Assembly (NCBI RefSeq): GCF_029227915.1
Contig: NC_079886.1
Span: 17,894,501 to 17,958,500 of the forward strand
Direction: 5' to 3'
DNA: 64,000 nucleotides
Source: Hydractinia symbiolongicarpus
Lineage: Eukaryota; Cnidaria; Hydrozoa; Anthoathecata; Hydractiniidae
A model generated the notes under the pieces. That model was not told where the DNA came from and ran no database searches. It was given only the letters and a program-made list of their open reading frames with translations. This document shows positions 13,301 through 26,300 of the stretch, piece by piece (position 1 is the stretch's first letter; every line of letters starts with the position of its first letter). The translations under genes and the position numbers were made by a program.

Positions 13301-14310
13301 GTCTAAAGTAACATTTTAAATATCAGAACCTAAAAAGCAGTCAAAATGTAACTTACATTCATTAAAAGCCTCACAAAATAAGAACTAGTTACCCACAATG
13401 TTCCTTTCTGGTAAAAGTTATTATTTAGCGTTTATAAGAACATAAAAACATGATTATGTGCAGTATATATCAAGCCTATGAATAAGGAGAGAGCAATTGC
13501 TCTTGCTCACACAACAGCTCGCCCAATTCTGGAAAATGGGAAACTAACTGAGCAATTAATTGCTCCCCCAATTCCAAAAAACGTTTTTCTGGCTGAGCAA
13601 TATCAACTCATCTCACATGGAAATCAATGTGCTTTTTCTTATTATTTACAGCCAAAAAGAACCAAATATATAAAAAAGTTAAATAAAATAAATAAAAAAG
13701 ACTGTGATAAAATGTGCGTTATAATCTTATTCTATTTATTCAGATTGCTCGCCCAATTATTGTAACCTTGGGGGAGCGATTTATTGCTCTGGTGTTATTT
13801 TCTTATTGATAGATGTGATACATAATCAAGTTTAATGGAGTTAACAATGTTTATAGTGTCCAGCTTTCCTTAGTTATCTAATCGTCCTTAGTTAATTTTA
13901 AATCTCACGCATTTACAAACGTTGTTTGTCCCATAAATGTTTTTTCCTACCCACACACTACTATTTATTATTTCATTTTAGGGATGGAAATAAGAATATT
14001 TCGCCCACATGCTTCTCTGTTGAGCAACTCAGTGAACTTGAGTAAGGGCACAGCAGAAAATTATCCCACGTTTGTGTAACTGGCCTCACATTCAACTGCC
14101 ATTAAATTTGCTGTAACCCACTAATTTACATTTTAGCACTATTTTATTTGTCTGACCTTAAAAAATGTCACAAACTGCAAATGTTAATTTTAACTGTCTT
14201 TAAAATTTGTTAGGTACAAATGTTGTCTGAATTGCATTGACACATAAAGACTCTTTTTTTTAGATAACATATAATGGTTTGTGAATGCTAAAAAACTGTT
14301 ATGAGAAGAA

Positions 14311-17300
14311 ATGGGGTTGTTATTATCAGTTGTGTCAAAGTTTCGTGTAAGTCCTCTGTTCAGTTTTTTTTAAAATTGGATATACTACAGCTTTTTTTAT
14401 AAAAAAATTTAAGTGACAACAATGTGGGTTGCAATGGAAAACAACAATTAAACGGCTAAATTTTAATGACTTTTCCATTTCTTTCTAAAAAAACACTTTC
14501 ATCACAGTTCTTTTCCTAGAAATTATTTTTATAATTTTGTGAAACTTAACAGATTTATCGTTCTGAAAATATTTCCTCTTTATCTTACAAATCTTTGGGC
14601 ATGATTAACTGGTATATACTGATTTTACACTTTTATTAACATTACTTTTATTTAAATGGCTTATTACATCTGCCTATATGCTCATCGCAAGATAGCCAGC
14701 TATCTTTGTTGGGTAAAAACGAATCACGTTACACAACCTATCAGTTTGTACCACGGGTTTCTTCATCGTTGGCTCAATGTCAAAAAGGCAAGAACCCCTG
14801 AGAATGAGGTTTACCTCAAACACTGGATGCTTTGCAGCCCTCACCTTTACCGTAACATAAATCTCTTTTTTCCTAAGGCTAAATAAAATCGGTTTGTTCT
14901 AATTGTGCCTATATATATTACTGGTCATTAAATATTTCTTATGATTTTATACCAAACATTTTGGCTTTATAAATTCACTTTCTGATAATTTTGTGAGGAA
15001 GTGTAGATTTCTGCTTTGTGCATTTTAATTGAGGATTTTATATAATTTGACAATATTTAATCGTTAATTTTTTTTAAAAGCAACCCGTCCATAAGTAACT
15101 GAATTAGATTTAAGAAATAATTAAGCAGCTTCAGTTCTACACAATTGCAGCAACTCTTTAAATTAAATTAAAACACTAAAATTATATATAATAAATAACT
15201 AAAGCTGGCAGAAAAATAAAACTGCAATGACTTCTCACTTAAATCGCCTAATAACACAAAGAGATTGGAAATAGAGATGAAGAGAGTGAAGAAAGAAACA
15301 TTTTTGATGTTCTTTTTTATTTATCCGTGACTTTTTTTTCATATTTTCCCTGCTCTTATAGAAATAATGAAAATTTATTCAAATAAAATTACACAACCAT
15401 TAAGTAACTTTAAATCTAGGTATTAGCTGAAAAACAATTAACTTGAAATGTGACCAAACTTCTACGTTGCTTATAAAAAAAATGTGTATTTCAGTTTATT
15501 AAATAACTAAAATAAATTAACTATATAAAAGATATGAAAAATCTTTGACACTAAGAGAATATTATTTTAATGATTTGCACGATCCTGTTAGCATTGTGAA
15601 CACAAAGTTATTATTAAATATTATTTTTTAGTGGCCCTTTTTGTAATGTAAAATATTTGTTTGTCCCACAAGTAATGACAAGAAGTATGCGTATTTTAAA
15701 AAAAACAAGAAGCCCAGGGGCTTTAACAATTTCCTCAATGAAGGCAATATAATGTAACACAAGCAAGGAATGTTTTGTGCTAAATTTGACATTTAAAGTG
15801 AAGCTTTAGTAGCCTTGCTTTATTTATAACTTATAAAGAGGAGGAATGACACAATAGAAATTTCAATGGCTGTTCCAACATAAACTTTAAAAAACCCGTG
15901 CACAAAGCCGTGAATAAAAGTTAAATGTTTCTGCATGATTTGTATTTTTTTTGAGTATAATCAACCCTCCCACAAAGTCCTTTTTAAGATCGCCAATATA
16001 TTTCATAGTGACGCTAATCCATCTCTGTTTGAGAGCACATTTTGAACAAGTGAAAGGAATAAACATTTTTCTTTACAAAAGATTTTAAGGACTAAGTGTT
16101 ATAACAATGCGACAGAAAAAGAGATTTAAACCAGAAAGATACCTTGTTAAAAAATAAAATCTAGGTTGTAAAACAAAATTATTTGTTGAAAAATAAAAGT
16201 TAGTAGATCATAGGACCATAATTCTGTGTTTTATTGAAAGTTGCAAGAAATGCTGGGTGGGCGGTTAGGATTTGGAAATCAAACAATTTCGCCTTGTATA
16301 TAGCATGCGAAAATTAAATAAAATTAATTCTTCAACATTACTTTTTCTTTAGCAGGAAAAAATATAATGAACAAAGCATGCTATTGCATACCTTATGATG
16401 TAATTATGTTTTAACTATAACTTGTTTTCAATCACAATCTTGAAATTTTTTTTCTCACTTTCGTTCGTAAAAAATGATGAAAATCCCCCTGAAATTTGGC
16501 AATTGTTAAAAAAATTGGCAAACACCCTGGAGTGTTATTAAGAAGCCATTGGAGCATGCCCAAATGCGTAATACATACTTTTTGCTTCATATATGCAAAG
16601 ATTACCCTAAAGAGCTGCATTTTATCTTATTTAAATATTCAACCTTTTAAGTGAATTAGCTTTTGTGATTTATTGAACGACAGGAATACATCTAGTTATC
16701 AATGTTCTGAAGGCTGCTTAAGAAGTTCTACCAAGCCTAGAAAGTGTAATGTCTTTTCCAAAGCAGGAACTCAATAAAAAAGTTTGAATTTGAAGGCTGC
16801 CTGTACTTGATCTAAACAGGGAATTTGTCCTAATTTAGAAAAAAACGACAACGAAAGAAACTTTGGAGCAAATAGAAGAGGTATGTTATATATATAATCA
16901 GATTATTTAACTGTCTTTTTTTCTATTTCTTAAGACTTTTGATCAGCATTGTGTATCCCATTAAACAATTTAGACTACATTTTTTGAAAAAAATACTAGT
17001 CTTTTGTGATATATTAAGAATCTTGAACGTTACATTGATTTATATCAGTAGCTTTTATTTTCTTCTTTTTTTCTTCTTTTATTCAATTAAGCCTTAGTGG
17101 TTGCACTGAAGGGATTTTTCAACTCCCTTGAAGCTATAGAAAGCTAGGATAAGTGTGATCGTATAAATTGCGCTTGATATGCACAATGTAAAGGTCATGT
17201 TGTAAATCATATGTGCTAATTCTGAACTTCTAATCATAGCTTGTTATTTAAAAAAAAACAAGTGGAAAACCTGGAAAGGATGTTTTTTTAGATGTAACAA

Positions 17301-20300
17301 GGCCAAAATAGTCTTCTTGTTTTTAATGTTTGCTTTTACCTACTTATAAGGGTGAAAAATTTGATGTTATTTTTAAATAAAAGAACCCTGTTTCTCTCAA
17401 TGAATAAGTGCATGCTGTATAATTGTGTGTATCAATTTTCCATTGCAAACTTGTAGCATTTTTTATTGCAAGGCATTTACTTTATAGGACATAGAACACC
17501 TTGAATCAACGCTACGAAAAAACCGACAACGTCAGAAATCTGCTGTGCTGTTTTTGCTCTCCACATCTGTGTTTTTGTACTTGTTGGCTGCAGTTGTGTT
17601 TTACATGTGGTATATGCCAACAAAATGGTCTCAACGATTGTTGTATCTGTTACCTTTTGTTGGTTTCCCATTTTTGTAAGTCTTGTTGTGATGCAATTTA
17701 CAAAGCTTTAGTGAGGGTAGACATTACACAGACAGGTAGACTTGAAAATAGCTAAAAGTGTCAATTGTAAACTGTAAACATGCACTAACATCGTAAGCAT
17801 CAAGAAAATGTTTTTCTCAATATTTGCTCAAAACTAAATAATTTTTTAAACAATAACACTTCACACGTTATCCTAAAAATTTATGCTTTAGTTGGTTTAC
17901 TCACTTAAAAAAATGCATTTTGTCAAATCAAGTTTGTTGAATTCGACAAATTCGATTGTGTACCACTCCTTTTTTGATTCAATTTTTTGAATCCAAATTG
18001 TTGAATTCTAGATTTCAAAAGTTGGGCATGTTCAACATTTTAGATTTGTTGAAAGAAATGTCAATTAATCTGTATCTCAAATTGTATAAAAAATTACAAC
18101 CAATCACACCCTTTGAAATAAAATTTATTTTCGATTTCAAAAAATTGAATACAATAATGGATTTTGTATCGCATGCTATACGTTATTCAAGTTTTTTATC
18201 TTTTCTTTATCATTCTTTATCTTTATATTTCTTTTAATTTTGAATCACTTTATATATAATTTTATTTCTTACTAGAGTATTTATTCTAAAGAAGACATTA
18301 CATTTTGTCTATGTAACTGGTATTAGCAAAAGCGGTAAGTATCTTTATCACGCTTTGTTGTTTCTGTTCTGAAAAGTTGTCATTTTGGGACTTCATTGAA
18401 TAGATAACTTCAATACTGAAGCACTATAAACATGCAGATTTGTAGACAGCACGCCAACAAATGTTCTTAATTTACTTGCTGAGCTAATGATAATATGTTT
18501 CCAGTGTTACATAGTGTTTGCACAACTTGTTACTGTGCGTCAGTTTGTGTATATTGAGATTCTGTATTTTTTGTTATAGCAAAACAGCTAGAAGAAAAAC
18601 GAAAAGAAAAGAAAAAAATTGTAAGAACTTTTTTTAACACCTTGAGTTTCTTGTGAGTGTTATGGTACAGGATTGGTGAAAAGATTAAAAAGGCATGGTT
18701 CTAAAATTTTCTATTTTATACTCACTTAAGCATTGATTTGATTATTTTTTGATTATTTTTGCTGGTAATTTCTACTTCATATTTTTGTCATGTTATTATT
18801 GCACACATTTCAATACAAAAAGTAAACACACTCACGAAATAAAATAATCTAATTGGTTAACTAATTTTTTGCCAGTCGTTTTCGCACAGAACACAAAAAA
18901 AAGTTGAACTAGATTCCACTTTCCCCAGAACAGAACGAAAAAGAAAATTTTGTGGAAAATTTCTTGAAATAGAAAGTAGCTGTAAAACCACGGGAAATAT
19001 TATTCTTAAAATCAATGTTTATACTCGATGGTTTTACAAAGAAAATTCTTTCACATTTAAATTAGGTGGCGTGAAGCAAGATGTTTCATTAAGAGTTTTC
19101 ACTGTACAAACTGAGGCTCAACTTTTTTTTTCTTAAGTTCTTAAACTGTTTCTTTTTAGTTGGAAAATGTAATGGAAACTGAAACATACAAAGTAGCTAA
19201 AGAATTATTACAAAAGTTTGATCCAACCCGAAAGCTCGTTGAGGTGAGTCAAATGTAACGTCAAAAATCTTACTGCCGTTATACAGATTTTTAATTTTAT
19301 TTGATAACTTTAGTTCATATTCTTCCTGCTCGTTGAGCATCAAATTTCAAACTTTAAAAGTTCTGATTCCCCTGCAAGATTGAGATATCTCTTTCCAAGC
19401 ATTTGAAAGTTGCTACTTTCTCGGAATAGATAACCTCTCCTTGTAATGCGTTCTATATACTTTTGCTTTAGATTGATGCAACTACTAAAAATTCTCCGCA
19501 AAACTCACCAAGTAATACTCCGGGCCAAGGTTTGTGGAATTGTACTAGAAAGCTGTTATCGCATTTTGTAAATCTTTTCCAGTCTTACAGTTCAAAATAA
19601 ATAAAAATAATAAATCTCATTGAATGTTTTTTAAAACTAATGGTCATGTTTCTCATTATTTCTATATATGTTTTTTCAATGAGCCTTGCTCCATAAAAGA
19701 GCACTGGTTTTTTTTAGTCTAAGGAAGAACCCTTAACTAGACAAGGCGTTGCGTGTCTAATCTTTCACTTATATTATGGTTGTATTTGTATATATAAAAG
19801 ACTCCTTTGTATCCATCCAGTGTGCTTTCCTAAAAAAAGATGCTCTTAAATATCCTGAAAATGTAGATAAAATATATGTTGACAAATTACTGCAGAGTCA
19901 GACTAAGAGTAATTGTTTGATAATGGTAGTGCAATTTCTACTACTTTTCAGAATTAAGAAAAAGAAATTTAGCAGGAAGTCAACCACATCCTGAAATGAT
20001 CCGGCCAATTCTAAATCGACCGCAAATAACCCCCTCAATGAATAACACACCAAGAATGATTAATGGTTCAGGAATGCGCAGCCAAGCACCAATGCAACTT
20101 AGGTTTTCTTCTCCTAACCAATTAGGTATTACCTTAGGTTTAATTATGTTTTTTTGTGGTTTTGTGATTTTTTTTGTGGTTTTGTGGGTTTTTTTTGTTG
20201 TTTTGTGGGTTTTTTTGTGGTTTTGTGGGTTTTTTTTGTTGTTTATGTTTTTATGTTTTGTGTTTTGTTGTTATTTTGATTCTTGTGGTGACTTTGTTTT

Positions 20301-23300
20301 CTTAACTATTCGCAGGTGGCACACCACTCCCAAACGCTCCAATATTACCAAGAGATCGTTCTTTCTTTGATAAGGTATGTTCTAATGGAAGTTATCTCAT
20401 TTTGTGACGTATCACCTAGCTGGTAAATGGTTGTCACACCTGTTCCATTTCAGGAATGCGACAACTTACTCACCCTTTTTTTATACAATTTGTGGAGTTT
20501 CAGGTTTCAGAAGTGAGATATTTTCAACTTTTCAGGTTTGCCAAAAGAAACACCGTCTAATCAGTTTTTTTAAAATTGTATCAAAATAATACAAACCACG
20601 AAACTGTGACCAAATAAAATTTGACTTTAACAAGTTGGATCAAAATGATGATACACGATTAAATTTGTGGAACTCGAAATCGATAAAATGGATCGTGTAA
20701 TGCCCGCTTGAGGCATTAAAAAATATTAGTTCTAACGTTTCAAGACAAACTTTACTTTTCAGGTTGCTGAGTATTTTGTAGGAGATGGACCAAATAGCAG
20801 ATACGCTTTGATCTGTTCAAATTGCTTTTCTCATAATGGTATGGCATTAATGGAAGAATTTGAATTTACAGGTAATTTTAGTGTACCGTAGTTTGTGTTT
20901 TTTGTCTACAAGTGGCCACACCCAAATAACCTAAACATATAATTAATCTTCTATAATTTGGACCAAAAATATTGATTTGATAAAAATTTGATTTCTTTTT
21001 CGTTTGAACTAATTAACTTTTTATTATCAAGGTATAAAAAGCTTTATGTGTAGCCTGAGGGCTTAACTAAGCTTAACTATGAACTTCCTTATATTTTGTC
21101 AAGTAAATTTTGACCTCAAAACAACCTAAATTCTCCTTTAATCTGTTGCCACCTAACTCAAGAACAGATAGACTCTATATGTTACCAATTTACAAATATG
21201 TTAGAAATCCTGTCTGGTTTTACTTCTTATATTTATCACAATCATGTGGAGTTAAGCAAGAAAATATTTTGTTAAGATTTTTTGTGCCTTCCTGCGTTCG
21301 TTTCTGTGACAACAACGTGAATAATGGGGCTAACGATATAGCGTTATTCACTCTTTGTTTTTAGGCTTCTTATTACTGTGACACTTTTGAAGTGCAAAAA
21401 ACTTTCGGCTGTTAACGAAAGTGCCTTTTCTTTAGAAGTATCCGGAAATTTATTGCGCTTTTCGCTTTTATATCTAATCTATCGTGTTGTTAAATGTTTC
21501 ATTACTTTTTGTGACGCACATCCTTCTTAGTGGTGTGGAAATGAAATACATGCCGATGTTTTGTGGTCTCGTTTTGACGTGTATAGTATTGCGGCAACAA
21601 GAAAGTTTTGGCAAGATTGTGTTTTTCTATCAGTTCTCATCGAGTTGTCCTTAAATGTGTTCATCTGAGGTAATTTCCCTGAATTTGTTTAGAATGAGTT
21701 ATTTTGTGAACCACGAACTTAAATTTTTTTATTTAAAATCGTTTGTGACGATGTTTTCAAAAATTTGTATGATAATAAATGTGGGGAATTGCTTAAGTTG
21801 AAAATTTTATCATAACTTTTTGTTAAAATAACTTTAAAAAATGCCATATTTCTGTTCACTGGGCATCATCCAGTTCTTGGTTACGTAAAGCAACTGAATA
21901 ACTCCATCCCGTTCTTGGTTACGTAAGCAACAGAATAACTTCATTCAGTTCATGGTTACGTAAAGCAACAGAATAACTCGAATCAGTTCTTGGTTACGTA
22001 AAGGAACAGAATAACTCCATCTAGGTCTTGGTACCGTAAAGCAACGGAATAACTCTATCAAGTTCTTGGTTACATAAAGCAACAGAATAACTCCATCCTG
22101 TTCTTGGTTCCGTAAAGCAACAGAGTAAACTCCATCCAGTTCTTGTTTGCATAAAGCAACAGAGTAAACTCCATCCAGTTCTTGGTTACATAAAGCAACA
22201 GAATAACTCCATCCAGTTCTTGATTACGTAAAGCAACATAATAACTCGTATTAGGTACACGTGGGCGTGATTTGTGTGAAATTTGTAGCGTTGTAATGAT
22301 GATATTGTCAAAAAAGATTGCCATCATTGAACATGACGTTGATATTGTATTTTATCTTAACCACAATTACTAATTATCTGTCTGTAAAACAGTTTGATGG
22401 TAATAAGCGCAACTGCGGTCAGTTTCATTTTTGATAAAATGAAGGTGGGTCGGTGTAAACGCTCCTTTCTTCTTTCTCTTGACTATATGTTGACGAGTTA
22501 CAAAGTCATTATTAAAATGGTACCTTAACAATGTAAACAATTAAAAAAAAAGAAATTTTGTAGCCGGTAGCAAAATATAAATTTCGTAAAACGTCTTTTT
22601 TTTTCGTTTTATTTAACAAAATTAATTTATTCATTTTTTTGTGTGAAGTTTTAAAAAGCTTAGTTAATTTTATAAAATGAAAAAGAACGGAAACTTGAAA
22701 TTTGAAGCATTGGATTAATTTAGCACCGGGGAATTTACTTCAACATTTGAGGTCATTTTGTTTGTTTTGAAATTATGTACCCCCCTTTCTTATCAGTGTC
22801 ATTGTTGATGTTCTGTAAAAGTTTGCCACTGTACGCTTATGGTTTTAAAAAACCTAACTTCGCTATACGACCTTCTTCTCCGCAGCTATTCGCGTTGAAA
22901 AAAGGATAAAGGTTGGATCTTAAATGCACACGTGGCGCCATGTATACAAGAACTAATTTTACTACATCGTTACAATAAACATAATTTAGGTGTATGTGTT
23001 TTTCTTTTTAAGTTTTTAATAATAAATAATGAATTTTTGGTTCATTCTCCTTTTTATTGTCCTTTACTTCTCTATACCTTTTCAATCTTCTTTAAATTTC
23101 TCACGAAGTTACGTTGCAGCAATTTTCGGGCACTTTGGACACGTTTGTGTGCAATTGTATCCTCGTTGCAAACTATCGCTGACAATCGGTCTGCAGTTCA
23201 ACCAACACGTTCGACAGCATGCTTCGCGTTCTGCCATATATAATTCATTTTCTGTTCCTCGATGACATGTACCGTAGTAGCCGCAATAATCAATAAGGTC

Positions 23301-26300
23301 TGTTTCTTTGTCTCCCCCATCGTCTTGCTCTTTATCTTCTTGCTCTTCATCGTCCTGCTCTTTATCGTCTTGCTCTCCATCGTCTGAAAGTTCTAATATT
23401 ACATTGCATATCTAAAGAAATCACATCGAATTAGTCGCTTGCGCGAAGCTTTCACGTTCATTTTATATCACTCTCACATTAATTTTCTCTTACTCTCCTG
23501 TAACTCTCCACCACTCTCACGTTCCTTCCCCACTCTTATCTTTAATTTCACCCACCACATGTTGTCCTACAGCCTTCAACCTGTCTACATCTAATCTCAG
23601 CTGATTAAGACTTATTCTCCAAAGGCTATTTGCAGTAGTGTTTTTCAAAAACGGAAATAATGTTCCTTCTCGATTTGTAAATCAGTTTTTTTTTACGTTG
23701 TTCGCTTCACACAGTAACACTATCTCACTACATACTATATTTTTTAAAATTCATAATAACCTACCCCGTTTGACAGGAGAATAAACAGAAACGCTTCGAG
23801 CAACTGTAATCTCATGTTGATTTTCGACTTTCGGGTAACGCACTGATTTTCTGACTACATAGCGCTCCCTTATATGTATTTTATTTGGTAAAACTTCCGA
23901 ATTTAACGACGTGATTAAGAACAATAACATGACAATTGTTGTACAAAGAAATCAATCAAACTGTATTTATCATTAAAATGATATTGCAAAATAGATTAAA
24001 AGACATTTTGGCTCCTTCTTATTTCCTGACGACATATAATTGGTGAGCAAGAATCTTTATATGGAAATGCGTCCAGCGCTGGACGTTTTTTTAGTCAGTG
24101 CTGTTGGGACAGACTCTTTTAAAATAAAGGTCATATTTTTGCAGCAGAAATAATTTCTTGGTATTTAGGTTAACTGCAGATGAAATATTTTTGCATTCTT
24201 GGATTTTTTTGAAATAAGGATTAATATTTATTGAAATTATGGATATTAGTCTGACATGTTGTTGGAAACGCCACAACCCCTCTTTGATTTTTCTTTATGA
24301 TCATTACAAATTATCTGTACGATACTGGATGTCGTTAAGACCTAAGCGGGAAATGATATCGCACAATTACATTCCTGGATTTATAATGGTTAATGTAGCC
24401 ACATTTTCGTCCATTACATTTATATTTTAGCTACTCTGAAGTTTTTTATTCATTATCTGATTCTTAATCATTTGTTTATCATTTTCTAAATCAGTCATTG
24501 CAAATAATGAAGTGATAAAATGCGCAGAATTTCCTTGTTCTTCTTTTTGTTGTTGTTGTTCGTCCGATTCATCTCGTTAATAAATGCCTCCCTTTGACAA
24601 GTATTATTGTTACTCATACTAAAACTGACAGACAAAGCTGTTTCATGTCTCTATATTTAGTACTTCTGTGAAATAACAAAGTCACGACGCCGTTTTTAAT
24701 TCCTTATTTATTCTAAGATGTTGTTCTGTAGTATAATCGGGTTTGAAGGTGTATTATTTAAGTTGGCATTACGATGTTTTATAATCATTTTTTTCTTTCT
24801 TTCATGTTTTACCTTATTTATCTCAGTGGCTGTTAATTTTCGCGCTTTTTGCGGCTTTTGCTGTAATTCGCAAAATTAAGTACCCGTGAAAGTTTCTTCA
24901 AGACACCATGAATTTTCGTGACAAAGTAATCTCATTAGCACGAAAATAAAAATGAAAGCCTATCAACAAAATCCTTAGCAAAAAAAAAAAAAAAATTCTG
25001 TAACTGTTCTAGTAAGAAAATGCTTTTTGTTTTCAACAATGTCTTGTACAGCTTACGTCATTCGTGGAGGTTTATACCTGTAAATACTCTCTAAAATAAT
25101 ACAATATAATAAAATAAAATAATATCCGCAGAAATTTTTACCCGCCAAATTAAACAACCACGAATATAGCAAGATAGGACAAATAGACATCCTACATTTT
25201 ATACAATCCACTTTGCATGATAAAGTGATCATTTTTAACCATTTTGACTGTACAACTCATTGATTAAACTGGAGGTCTTACTCCACTAATAGCGTGCAAA
25301 GAAAAAAAATAATAATAATAATACCAAATTTAACTACTATCATAATTCCCTAAATTCACGGAAATCCTAACAGTTTCACTTGTAAATATTTTTTTAGTTC
25401 AAGTTTTTGATAGTAAAATGTTGTTTTGTTATGAAAATGTTCGTTTTTATCCAGCCATAACATCTACGGCGGACCAGAGTGGCGACGATGCAATGTACTT
25501 CTGTGAACCTCCTGTTACTTATTATTTCATCACGCCAATCTCTGCAGTGTAACGCACCACAAAGTAATGTCGTCATTTTTCAAATTGGCATTATATTTTA
25601 ATCACTTCCCTTCTGTCTTTAAAAGAACAGAAAGCATTGATTTTTCCAATTTAAATACATTGCAATAGGTTAAACAACTCCCGTTATTGTCAGATTGCTT
25701 GTTAAATATATTATAACGCTTTGCACTTGATACTACCTTTTGCATTTTTTCTTTTTTGTGTGTGTCCTTTCGTAAAAGCTTAAAATCACACCTGCGAAAA
25801 TTGGATACTGTTAGTAGCACTTCAAAGTTTAAAATCTAAAAAATAATCGATAAAAGGTCCGTTTGAAATAAACTGCCTCCTATACGAGGTATCCGTGGAA
25901 AAATGAATGAATAATGAGTGAATATAAATGAATAGATGAACGAATGAATGAATGAATAAATGAATATTCTTTGAAGTGGATTAAACGGAATTAGCTTATC
26001 GTTGGAGTTTGAGTAGGTTGTTACTTTTTATTTTGGCGAGCATTTAATTTGGCGATGGACCAAATTGATTTTTTTGGTAAGCACTAAATTTGGCGATTTC
26101 AGACGAAAATCGCCAAATTTAGTGCTCGCCAAAATTAGTACAAATAAGGTAAATGCGCGGTTACAAAAATGAAATTTTTAATGAACGTTTATTAAAAATT
26201 CCAAATTTCTACAAGTAAAACATTTTTCCATTTTATTTTTTTTAGCTTTCAAATGTTGTTACTGCGGTCAGTTCAATCCTGCAAGAAAGAAAAGACCGAA

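Larger units (their letters stand above)
7780..14310. other. Intergenic region between RING gene and lunapark
   Basis: No supported gene. It holds a hairpin (7899-7981), two related minisatellites (about 8120-8324 and 9857-10018), a 20-bp inverted repeat (9088-9107 with 9500-9519) and a mariner-type element (9545-10316). Around 13489-13800 GAGCAATTGCTC-like and GCTCGCCCAATT motifs recur in both orientations, probably another decayed element. Open frames here have no domain, codon or splice support. Confidence 0.5.

Noticed and set aside
13478-13765. 95-codon plus-strand open frame
   Set aside because: It crosses repeated GAGCAATTGCTC and GCTCGCCCAATT motifs of a decayed element; no domain.
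17501-17755. 84-codon plus-strand frame rich in Cys
   Set aside because: It is another frame of lunapark exon 3; the in-phase frame encodes the first membrane segment.
19996-20370. 124-codon plus-strand open frame with a run of Phe/Val/Trp
   Set aside because: It combines lunapark exon 8, the T/G-rich intron 8 and an off-frame read of exon 9; the spliced model explains it better.
21868-22248. CRISPR-like direct repeats
   Set aside because: Head-to-tail minisatellite without spacers, in a eukaryotic intron.
23198-23380. Lys/Thr-rich minus-strand frame starting at an internal ATG
   Set aside because: Off-frame reading of the acidic pro-region of the nested cysteine-rich gene; phase and poly(A) evidence favour the other frame.
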